Shown: piece after piece, positions 1 through 8,821 of the stretch
Layout: each line of letters starts with the position of its first letter
Position numbering within the stretch: position 1 is the first letter of the stretch
Notes under the pieces: model-generated
Database searches by the model: none
Seen by the model: only the letters and a program-made list of their open reading frames with translations
Told to the model about the DNA's origin: nothing
Source of the DNA: Rhizomucor pusillus
Lineage: Eukaryota > Mucoromycota > Mucoromycetes > Mucorales > Lichtheimiaceae
Length of the DNA stretch: 20,048 nt
Direction: 5' to 3'
Assembly: GCA_900175165.2 (NCBI GenBank)
Contig: FWWN02000340.1
Location: 1 to 20,048, forward strand
Program-made: the position numbers and the translations under genes

Positions 1-376
1 TCATATGATGAAGAAAACAAGCAGACAAATTTGAAAGAAATCACGAGAAAGCTGCATTGAAGGCTTGGGAAAACTTTTTCCTGGCATCATGGAATACTCC
101 CGTGACCACAAGATATAGTCGTGTAGCTGCTATTTTCTATTACTTCGAACCATGTGCGGAAACAGTCTACAGACTTCCTTCTCGAAGTTTACATGCCCAT
201 TTCGGAAGAATAGATGCAAGATTTACCCATTCACCCATCGCTTATAATACGCGTTTATTCCGAAACCCAAATCAGAATGTCACCAATATCGCTCTACGTT
301 ATATCTCTCGTCTTTGATTCAGGACAATGTAGAGTCACCAGGTGAGCAGCAGCAAGACAGCTACCCCGTTGATAAG
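1..376. other. Left-edge region downstream of uS15; no supported gene
   Basis: I see no recognisable gene here. The first 60 bases on + are open in frame 1 and end with TGA at 58-60, a Lys/Glu-rich tail that could be the last codons of a gene entering from the left, but 19 open codons are expected by chance. A second open frame on + at 57-317 (86 codons) resembles no family I know. The uS15 poly(A) signal lies just to its right. Confidence 0.3.
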
Positions 377-382
377 TTTATT
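377..382 (-). terminator. Poly(A) signal AATAAA of the uS15 gene
   Basis: TTTATT on +, so AATAAA on the gene strand, lies about 95 bases after the uS15 stop codon (477-479). This is a normal distance for a fungal 3' UTR cleavage signal. Seen directly; the function is inferred. Confidence 0.5.
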
Positions 383-476
383 GGAATAGAGTGTATACCA
401 TTTAAATGAAAACTTTTTGTCGATCGAAGAAGCAACGTACACTGCATCCGTAGACCTTGATGCCGACTTAATTTGT

Positions 477-1227
477 TTAAGCGACCAAAGTAGAAGCCGT
501 GGCAGATTCACTACAAAAAAAGAAAAAAGTTGGTCAAGGTAGACAGTTACCGAGCACAGCTGCATGTCTCTGTATCGAGGCATGCCAAACGCTGAACCCT
601 GACGCAATGTCCTGATGATGGTAATAATGGAAACTCTTCCCTGCAGGTTGCAGTTGCAAATATCATAAGAAGAAAAAAGGATACTATTTCCAGTTGGGAG
701 GCAACTGGCCAGAGGTCTTGTAGTAACGAGCAAGACGGTGGATACGGGACTCGGTCAAGATCAAGTGATACTTGCCGTCCTTATCCTTGCGGTTACGCTC
801 CAAATGCTTACGGATGGAGACAGCCTTCTTGATCAGATGATACAAATCCTCAGGGATCTCGGGGGCAAGGCCGTTCGATTTAAGGATCCGAAGGATCTTG
901 TTGCCGGTGACAGACTTGACCTGAGGAATACCGTGCGAGTCGCGAAGGATCACACCAATCTGAGCTGGCGAAAGACCCTTCTTTGCATTCTTGCAAATCA
1001 TGTCGACGACTTCATCGGAAGAAGTCTGAAGACCGCGTGTAAGCGAACAAACAAAGTTTCATGCACAATGTCCCCAGATTTACCTTCAACCACGAAGGAG
1101 GAGAGCGACGGTAAGGGAGGGCACTGCTGGCAATGCCTTTACCACGGCTGTACTGTTGGTTACAAGAAAGCGTTTAGCGTATTGTAACGATTGCGTCGTG
1201 GTTGGCAATGCGTACCATGCGACCCAT
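477..1227 (-). CDS. RPS13: 40S ribosomal protein uS15 (RPS13), 4 exons, 151 aa
   Basis: Structural protein of the small ribosomal subunit, cytoplasmic. Exons on the minus strand are 1216-1227, 1084-1152, 685-1025 and 477-510; introns are 63, 58 and 174 bp, all GT..AG. The joined frame gives 152 codons including TAA, exactly the 151 residues usual for eukaryotic uS15. The protein starts [20 protein letters not shown], carries the conserved [34 protein letters not shown] and LPPNWK stretches and ends [11 protein letters not shown]. The first coding exon is only four codons long, so the ATG at 1225-1227 is found only by joining over intron 1. Codon 141 (Tyr) is split by the long third intron; without that intron the frame would stop at TAG right after LPPNWK, 11 residues short. 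It lies downstream of the transporter gene on the same strand with about 280 bp between them. Identification is very secure. Confidence 0.97.
511..684 (-). other. Intron 3 of the uS15 gene, unusually long for this window
   Basis: At 174 bp this intron is about two to three times the length of nearly all others here (54-103 bp). It starts GTATCC and ends in a T-rich tract plus GTAG. In animals uS15 introns host the C/D snoRNA U14, so I looked for box motifs: I find no CTGA D box and no good RTGATGA C box, so there is no evidence for a hosted snoRNA. Confidence 0.85.
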
Positions 1228-1506
1228 TTTTGATTAATGTATTACACGCGAAAAGTCTGAAAAGAGAAACGAAGGGAGCGAAAAAATTTCGGCAGAGCAA
1301 AATCATGAACAGTGGCAGCAGCAGCAGCCACCATCAACATCGCCGCCACCCAGCCAACACAGTCATCTTTAAGCAGCGCATCATCCATGTGTGTAAAAAA
1401 AAAGATGCTATATATTTATTTAAAATTACATGCATACAATCATTATTAATAAGTTGAAAAAAGAAGAAAAAATACAGGAGGTATTAATACAGAAATGTAT
1501 TACAGG
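1228..1506 (-). promoter_or_regulatory. uS15 promoter / transporter 3' UTR interval
   Basis: This 279-bp gap must hold the transporter 3' UTR and the uS15 promoter. On the gene strand the part nearest uS15 contains pyrimidine-rich runs (around 1256-1300), typical of 5' leaders of fungal ribosomal protein genes. On + there is a short CAG-rich run at about 1314-1328. I see no certain TATA box; an AT-rich stretch at 1409-1427 contains the transporter poly(A) signal. Confidence 0.4.
1415..1420 (-). terminator. Poly(A) signal AATAAA of the OPT gene
   Basis: TTTATT on + gives AATAAA on the transporter strand, about 87 bases past its stop codon (1507-1509), inside an AT-rich tract. Position and sequence fit a fungal cleavage/polyadenylation signal; use is inferred. 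Confidence 0.45.
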
Positions 1507-3978
1507 CTAGCAGATAGCGCAAACATTGGAAGCATTGGCACCGGCCAGCGGGCAATTATCGGGAGTGGCGTTGATGTCGAAACCGCCGTTACCCCACCAG
1601 TTGGGAGTGTATCCGGATCCGGTAACGACGCCAAAGATGACCAGAGTTGCGATAGCGACACCAGAGTCGAAGGCTGCAGAGGTAACATAGTTGTACTTGA
1701 CCCACCACTCGTGCCTGTATCTGCGGATCCAGAACATGAACACAAAACCGGCTGCACACCACGCAGAAAAGTTGATAGGGGTGGCGGGAGGCATCATACC
1801 GGTGGCGTTGAAGATAAGAGGAATGTGGACATACTTGAGCCATTCGATCTTGGGCCACTTTCTGGAAGCAAGCCAGAACGGAATGGGTGCAAGGAAGCCG
1901 ACAAGGAACATCCAAAGCATGGACTGGTAAACTGAACCGTTGCCGAACATGCGGGCGGGACCGATAGTACCCCAAATAATAGATGCGGAATAGAAGGTGT
2001 GAGCGCTGGGGCAAGTGAACGGATAGCCCTCAGGTGTACAGATATTGGGCACAGATTCCATGAGCCATCGAGCAACAGCGAGGTTAATCACACCTGCAAG
2101 CATGGTTGCAATGACTTGCACGCGGAACATATCACGAGGAGGAATCTTGAGATAATGTCCGAGCTTCAAGTCGCTGACAAAGGTAAGACCCTGAGCCATG
2201 CTGATATAACCATAGGTCTTGAAGGTAACGTTTGCGATGGGGTATCCGGGCATAGCAAAACCGATAATGAATTCAGTAATGACATTGAGACCAGGTTGCT
2301 GGTTAGTAATAGCTTGAATGATACCGATAGGAAGGATGAAGAACCCGGAGAGTGCCATGGCCAGGATAACACCCCACCATGGAAGCTGCAAGTTCCAGAC
2401 ATAGCAGACGGCGAAGCTGACAGCAAATGAAATGACATAGATAGAAATGTACCAGTAGTGAGGAACTTCTGGGTATGCTCGCATAAGCTTGCCGTGGATA
2501 TCCTGAGCTTCACTGCGAGAGCGCTTCCACTGAGCGATAATATCCTTGCCGTGGTAGAGAATAGTGTGGGTAATGACGGAAGTCAAGCCAGCAAAGCCGA
2601 TACCGTAGGTGAATCCAAAGAAGCTGGACATGTACAAGGGACCATATTCTTCGTAGGCAGTGACGTTCAAGGTAGATTCAGGTGTGAGCACCACTGAGTT
2701 GTCCCAGATTGTACCGTCCTTGGCAAAAAGCGAAGAAGTGAAAATAGGGAAAGTTTGAGCATTCCATGTGTTGGTGTAATAGAGGGCCTACAGAAGATGA
2801 GAAAAATTAGATATGGTCATTCGCACCGCTACAAAATTCCTACTACTTACGGGAGAGAGGATCCAAGCTACAATGACAAAACCCACGGCGACGTTGGCAA
2901 TAACCCACCAGGGGACAACAAGAGGCGACTGAAGATAGGATACAATGGTAGCCCAGTCAAAAGACAAGGAAAGCAAACCGAGACCGTTAGCAGCACCGGT
3001 GATTTGAGCCAGAGTACGGTTCTCGGGCGCGATCCAGCAGGCCCAGGAGAACATGGTCAATACGGTGAAGAAGTAGCCTGGAATCCAGTAGTAAACGAAC
3101 ATGGCAGCAAAGCAATAGAAGAACCATCGGAGACGAGTTGGACCGCTCCAGTTCTTGTCCACAATGTGGAAAGAGCGGAAGAGTGAAATGTTGGAGAAGT
3201 TGCCAGGCCATGTCATGGAAGGGGGATAGACCAAGAATGGACGCAAGAGACCAGCCATACCGAAACCGACAAGCTACATTATCGCGAAGAACATGTCAAT
3301 AATTTTTACGCAATTGGGAATGATGGAAGTTAGGGTTGTGGGGGGGGGAATATACCTGAGTAGTCCAGATCAAGAGGATACCGCCTCCCCAGCCAATATC
3401 TTGGTTGTACCAGAGCTTCTGGATGGTGATGATATCGACGGCGTACGCAGTGTTGAAGGCACAGTTACCGGCGACGGTGATGAGGACGTGTTCTTTCATG
3501 TTGAACGGACCAGGGTTGAAGAACTGAGATTTGGGAATGGCCTTTTCCATGATTTTGCCGATGGGCATACTGAGCAACTGGACAACCAGAGGCGAGATCT
3601 GCATGGCGTTTCGTCTGTACCAGAAGAACTGGTTGACGAAACCCATAAGACAAGCGAAGATGATGGCGAGAGACCACATACGGAAAGTATTGACTGGAAG
3701 TGTTGGATCATCGGTGCTGGTAGCAGTTTATTAACCATGAAAACTTAAGTGCAATGAGAAATAATAGTTGCGTCCACTTACTTTGGCACAATAATTCTGA
3801 CTTCTTCGATGGGAGAGTCTTCCTCATCCTCGATGTGGACCTGTCCTGTCTCGTGGTCGTATGAAGACGAGCTCAACTTTTCGTCGTAAGCATCGCGGGT
3901 GGTAGTCTCCTGGGATTTGACGACTCGTTCGTCTACCCGTGTTTCGTATTTTTCCGTGGCTACAGTCTCCATTGCCAT
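1507..3978 (-). CDS. Oligopeptide transporter, OPT family, 4 exons, 753 aa
   Basis: Proton-coupled transporter for small peptides (OPT family; members move tetra/pentapeptides or glutathione), expected in the plasma membrane or an internal membrane. Exons on minus: 3782-3978, 3356-3716, 2851-3273, 1507-2787; introns 65, 82 and 63 bp, GT..AG, frame kept to give 754 codons. An acidic cytosolic N-terminus of about 65 residues leads into VPNTDDPTLPVNTFRMWSLA. Family hallmarks are NPGPFNMKEH near residue 133, WTTQLVGFGMAGLLRP across the exon 2/3 join, GLNVITEF near 493, LKIPPRDMF near 540 and a WWGN...CPLAG segment near the end. Many hydrophobic segments fill the rest, as expected for 12-16 helices. 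The start MAME at 3978 is preceded by a leader with a TATA-like box. Intron 2 holds a run of nine Cs. The protein ends NVCAIC, a CaaX-like tail. Exact substrate cannot be told from sequence. Confidence 0.95.
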
Positions 3979-4082
3979 TGTTCAAAGAAGAAAAAAGCAA
4001 GTCGGACAATAGAGGGAAGAGATGAGCGGCAGACAGAGAAGAGCGCTAGGCTAAAGGGAATTTTTCGGGTACTGCAAGCTCG

Positions 4083-4090
4083 TTTATATA
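4083..4090 (-). promoter_or_regulatory. TATA-like box of the OPT gene
   Basis: On the gene strand the sequence reads GATATATAAACGAG, with TATATAAA about 105 bases before the transporter ATG. Motif and spacing suit a fungal core promoter; inferred, not proven. Confidence 0.45.
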
Positions 4091-4099
4091 TCACGGGCA

Positions 4100-5400
4100 A
4101 TTGTGAGCAATTTCAACGTAGGTGTACCACCCTATCTATGCCGCCCTCTCCTGATAAGCACACGCATGAAGATGGAATTGAAGCCTTGCCTGTGCGACGG
4201 TGGCGGACATTGCCTCGTACAAAAATGTCTTAAATCACCCGTTTTAGGTTACTGAGAAGTTTGCCACCGTCGAACTCCACAATCTGTATTGAAATGACAA
4301 CGATATCCTCCTAGCTCGACAATGTTCAGGATGTGGGAAAATGCATTTATCAGGTATATGCATATTTGTTTTGCATAGAGTACATTTCTCCTTAAACTCT
4401 GCGTACCAGCGAAAGAGAGAAACATCGGATGCAAAATAGAGTCAATGCCCAATCAGGAAGTTTTAGGCAGTGACCACAGTTGAACTCAACCTTCCATATT
4501 GGCGAGATAATGCCTTTTTGGTAATGTTCAAGAAATCTGTGTTCACACTGGACATTGTACATCGTGCATGACCATACTGGCAAAGAAAAGATGCTTTTCT
4601 GCGGCAACGTCACAAAGTTTTTGGGACGCAACAACGTTGATCTGAACATTATGTTTCTCGCAGCAGCTACATGCAATCTATCAGAGTCAGATCTGCAATA
4701 ATTGATTCTTGACAAGCGCATCAGGAACTACAGTTAGAGTTACGCTTTCTGCCGTCAGAATGAAACATGTGTCACATGGTGACCAAAGCTCGAATTCCCA
4801 ATCGAAGTTTTCCGATGACTTGCCACCGATGGGTAACCAATATCCATCTAGCCGCCATCAACCACACAAGGTCGACATTTCTATCTTAGCGCTAGCCTAA
4901 ATCAGAAATTTTGACCCTAAAAAACTGGCTGTCTGCTTCTCTTGTCACAAATCAGCATACATAGCCACAGTTTGGGATTTAGTAAAAGTAGTATGACCTT
5001 TCAGAGCTTTTTTTTCTCTCTCGCGACAAAAGAAGCATATCCGCATCCTCCGAGCTTCTTGATTCTGACGCTAAGCAGCTATTCTTGCTTTCCCACGGCT
5101 GCTCCTTGAAAGTGTTTCGATATTCTGTTTGGTTATTCTTTCCATTTCTTCTTTTCTGCTCTTGATATCAAGCTCAAAGCACAAGTTTGATCCGTCTCCA
5201 GAGTAACACCAAATGCAGCTGCCAACAATGGGATAAAATGCTTGGCAACGTTATTTTAATTTTAGTATTCTTTTGACTGAGATCAGAAAAGCGCAATGTC
5301 AAAAGCCCTTCCAAAATCTATTGACACAATGCTGAATATACTTCACTCAGCCTGATCTCGTGTTCATGTTTACGCCGTGTTTCACGACCTTGCTCATTGA
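4100..5400. other. Region upstream of the OPT gene; no recognised gene
   Basis: Beyond the transporter promoter elements I see no gene. Open frames such as 4392-4721 (-) and 4709-4900 (+) have no recognisable motif. The DNA is moderately AT-rich with T-rich runs near 5007-5020 and 5125-5165. It may hold regulatory DNA or worn-out sequence. Confidence 0.4.
4195..4272. repeat. 10-bp perfect inverted repeat upstream of the OPT gene
   Basis: CGACGGTGGC at 4195-4204 is matched by its exact reverse complement GCCACCGTCG at 4263-4272, with 58 bases between. It lies about 105-190 bp upstream of the TATA-like box. Paired CGG-type half sites are common targets of fungal zinc-cluster regulators, but the wide spacing is not typical, so a regulatory role is only a guess. 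Confidence 0.5.
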
Positions 5401-6043
5401 CTTTTACGAACGCTTCAACTTCTCTACGAAAAAGGCCGGCGAGAAGACGGTCTAAGATTCGATTTGCTTGAAACACGACAGCGGATTACGGCGCCGCCGC
5501 GTCGTGTCAAGGAGTCGCACTATGATGTCGTTGGTTTACTCCATACCCTTGATAGCAAGGTATACTGGCGAGATGTGGGGTTCCGGAAGTCGAATGAGGA
5601 GATGAAGACCAAAGCCAGATTTGCAGCTTTGCGAAGGAATTAATGAGACAATCGAGTCTCATCAACCCAGAAAAAATAGATTTAATTCGTCTATCTTTTG
5701 AAGACCGGCTCATTAAACATGGTTTGCGGAGAAGGACCTCAAACCTTGAGAGGGCTGGACAAAGGGAGCGTTGTCTTTACCCTGGAATCCCGAATGGTTG
5801 GTGCATGTTTCTTTTAGTATATATCTAAACTACTTGACAGAGAATCCCTCCTAATGAAACGTCGATGACTTGGAACGTCATCCGACAAGCCGAAAATGGC
5901 CAGCTGAACCATATACCCCTCAGAGTTGTAAGATAATAATGCTGTTCACTGTATCGGTATCTATCTCGCTTTGTTTTTTCTTCTTTAGGGATGACCTTGC
6001 CTATCTTCAGGATGGTTTGCCCACGCGGCATCTCTATTCGTAA
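5401..6043 (+). CDS. Unrecognised multi-piece coding candidate, possibly decayed
   Basis: I do not recognise this gene. A frame at 5401-5640 stays open for 80 codons without its own early ATG, is rich in charged residues (for example VYWRDVGFRKSNEEMKTKAR) and ends at TAA 5641-5643. The same frame reopens at 5719 with ATG (MVCGEGPQTLRGLDKG) to about 5800. A further piece at 5841-5927 reads IPPNETSMTWNVIRQAENG and ends at a good donor (GTAAGA, 5928); a T-rich tract plus TTTAG at 5988 makes a typical 61-bp intron. After it the frame stops either at 5992-5994 or, with a later acceptor at 6010, at 6041-6043. The piece joins at 5641-5719 and 5796-5841 do not resolve cleanly: they need weak splice sites or frameshifts. 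So either an intron-rich novel gene or a pseudogene; strand + is the better reading. Confidence 0.35.
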
Positions 6044-6682
6044 GCATCTAATTCAATAATATCCAGAATGCTGATATACCATCCAGCTCTATGTAAACTT
6101 ATTGCATTGCTGAACAATTGCTGATGAAATGAAAGTATTGTACATAGTTTGCTAACGTTCATATTAGCGGAATAGCATATGTAAATAGTTGACTGGCTAT
6201 ACGTAGTGGTTATCTGAGGATCCAACTAGCAGTCGTGCGTAACGCGCTAAACTTCCCATGTTTCAAAGTATCGAAGAAACTCGCTGGCAGCAATTTGGAT
6301 ACGCCAGATGAGATCCGTTGAGGTGTGCAATAGTTTTCTGAACAATGGCGTGAAAACTAATGTCCAAAATGGTATAGAGAGACTCGGCACTTGGGATGTG
6401 TGGCGCTCTGTATTGCTCCATTGCCACCAATCATTTTTTCTCACAGTTGTTGCTTCTGTATTGCGCATGCTAGTTACACTATCCGGTAGGACAAGAAGAA
6501 TAAATAATGGCCTTCTGATAAGCAACCTATTCCGATCGTTTCTTTCCGAGGGACAAGAGAGAAAAATGCTTCCATATGCCAGCAACAAAAAATAGGTCTG
6601 TCACGCCTCTTTCAGCCGTATCATCAGATGTCACTTGGGCCTTTTCAGGGCAAAATAACCATATTTGGGCTCACTTTGTGTG
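6044..6682. other. Gap with no supported gene
   Basis: Open frames at 6247-6588 (-) and 6308-6595 (+) overlap each other on opposite strands and show no recognisable motif or splice pattern. I see no RNA gene or clear repeat. Confidence 0.35.
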
Positions 6683-7762
6683 CTAGCTAATTTCGCGAGC
6701 AGTTTGTTGTGCTTCAGCCTTTAGCGCTTCTGCATTATCGAAAACCTTGTTCAAGAGGGAGAAAGCCTTACGCAGAGGCGGCCGTTTATTATGAAATTTC
6801 TTTGGATCCGCTTGTTCCATCAATAGGGAATCTAATATGTGTGGGGCGAGGAACGCGAGTCGTATTAATAAAGTTATTGATAGCCTACCAGCCCATCCAA
6901 ATACATCTGGACAGCTGTGCCACTGTCCTCTTGTCATCAACAGTGGCCTAGACCAAGGATTACCGGTTTGCATATAAAACCTGAGAATACGACGCATACT
7001 CATGGCGCCGACTATATCACGATGTAATTGGTTTTCAACTATCTTCTTTCCGCCGACACTCGCTCCTTATCATCTCTGCCGCACGCCCATATTCTATTCC
7101 ACCCTTGCGCAGAATCAAGTCTGGGCGTATGAGATTCTGCTTAGTGCTGACGGAGGAGCAGTCGTCTACTGCCTTGTGCTCGTTGAAACGGAAGGAGACT
7201 GAGAGACACCAACTATTGGAGCATATAAACAAGAAGGAAACTGTACAGTCGGGTGTCGATATGCAGATCTATCAAGCAAACTCTCAAGTCGGATGACAGA
7301 TTCCACTGGTATAATGATCAACATTGCAGCACCGTCTTCTGCACCCATTCTTCATCAAAATGGTGACAAGGGTCGAAAGGTCCCAGTTGCATGGATATCC
7401 GTCTTATTATTGCTGGGATGCTCTCTCTGCCGAGTCATCGTCTGAGACGTTGTCGATCTTCTTTCTGTGTTAGCTAAAAAACACTCGTTTTAAGCCTTCT
7501 TCTAGCGGTGGCATCTTTGGGTTTCCAGAAACCACTTCGTATCCTCAATATTTTCGCCGATTTTTTTTATTGGAATATGCTCCGGACGCACAAATGTACG
7601 TTCCGGTCGCGTCGTCTGTAATCTAAGCGCCAGCGACTGCAAAGCTGTAGGAGCCTTGATCCCGTCGTTACCAATAGACACCATGTTCAAGTAAGGCATC
7701 GAGTTCTTCAGTGTCTTGTAACTAGCGTCAACGATCAAGATGTTCATGAACTTTCGTGTCAT
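6683..7762 (-). pseudogene. Decayed protein-coding relic, minus strand, family unknown
   Basis: Several protein-like pieces follow one another on the minus strand. First 7762-7502, 86 codons, containing IVDASYKTLKNSMPYLNMVS and ending TAG. Then 7232-7035, with NLIRPDLILRKGGIEYGRAA. Then, after a needed frame change near 7040, a run starting KIVENQLHRDIVGAMSMRRI that stays open to 6683 and ends in a Lys/Ala-rich helix (NKVFDNAEALKAEAQQTARE). The changes of frame and the stop-rich DNA between 7500 and 7240 point to a broken gene rather than clean exons. Phrases like RPDLILRKGGIEYG remind me of fast-evolving repeated proteins of Mucoromycota, but I cannot name a family. The piece RLAFLAPHILDSLL resembles a segment of large serine recombinases, probably by chance. 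Confidence 0.3.
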
Positions 7763-8821
7763 TTCGATGCTCTTCGTATGAAGCCAGAGGAGACGGCGTT
7801 GGGTGCCATACTGTATCGTAGGATGGTTATCTCAGTCCATATATCAGAAATATATGGGAAATATTCTGACGCTCCTACACCGCGTCACGATTCAAAGATA
7901 CAGCTAAATCAATTCATTCATATGTCCATCTAACGGTTGTGGAAGATGCCTAATAGGTACCATATACAACCACACGATCCCATCTGGAGAATTGCTACTC
8001 AGGCTCAAAACATATTGTCTCGAAAACTAGTAGCGGTGCCAACGACGGTTTTAGACAGGTCTATAACATGGGGATTGCAGAAATAGTATTTTCTTGTCAT
8101 TGTATGGCGGCCGTTCGTCTTGTCCTACATCTAACGTGGTCCGCCGTGTTTCATGTTTTCAAACATCTGCTCCGGTTTCCTCTTTCGGATCTGCTGTCAT
8201 CGTTTCTCTCACGTCCTTTTGACAAGCGAAGTAAATTCTTCCGGTCATTTGGGAGCACTTTACACGAACGCAAACCAGTTTCCCATTTTGCGAAAGGCAG
8301 TGCATTTATCCGTAATTGCTGTTGCTGCTACTTGCATGGATCGGATGTATATTGTCAAGGGTGATGTTGGTAGCTTTTAGGCCTAGCAGAAAATTATAAT
8401 AGGCAAGAATGAAGTGTTATGTGGGAGTGTGTGTGTGTGATACGCATCTGCAGAAAATCAGCTGAAAGTAAGGACTAATTAAATGAAGAAAAAAGCACGG
8501 CATAAGCTTGCACTGCCTGCTGTTGGAACTCGCGAGCATGCCTGCAGCAGCCCAGGAAACCCAAAGAAGCCTGTGATCGCTGCGGGTTCGTTTTCCATTT
8601 CCGTCACATCCGCACCCAGGCTTCCACTTTTCCAGTGTGCTTCGTCCACCTTGTACGTTTTACCCCATCGCATACTATTGTAGACAGCAGCTGTACGGTG
8701 AAAAACCTGATCTCCTTTCCGGTTTTACTTGGGACACCCACTCTTGAACACCGTTTATCTGAAACTTTACCCGACCTTTCAAACGTTCCACACATAATCC
8801 GTATTCTTCGTGTAATTGACA
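7763..8821. other. Region upstream of the Vac8-like gene
   Basis: No recognised gene. It holds a (GT)6 microsatellite at 8427-8438 and the perfect 8-bp palindrome CTCGCGAG at about 8530. The part from about 8600 to 8821 is the likely promoter and 5' leader of the Vac8-like gene, with pyrimidine-rich runs but no clear TATA box. Overlapping open frames at 8068-8380 (+) and 8479-8918 (both strands) lack motifs. Confidence 0.35.

Noticed and set aside
511..684. Possible U14-type C/D snoRNA in uS15 intron 3
   Set aside because: Known host position in animals, but no CTGA D box and no good C box is present in the intron.
684..1001. uS15 ending at the TAG directly after LPPNWK
   Set aside because: A 174-bp intron starting at 684 joins to a 34-base exon that restores the conserved YES...LVA tail and the exact family length of 151 residues.
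1495..3748. Open frames on + opposite the OPT gene (for example 1495-1935, 1999-2430, 2755-3186, 3293-3748)
   Set aside because: They are antisense to strongly conserved transporter exons and show no family motif.
6850..6905. Similarity of RLAFLAPHILDSLL to the C-terminal part of large serine recombinases
   Set aside because: Only about a dozen residues, no catalytic domain nearby, and surrounding frame is broken; most likely chance.
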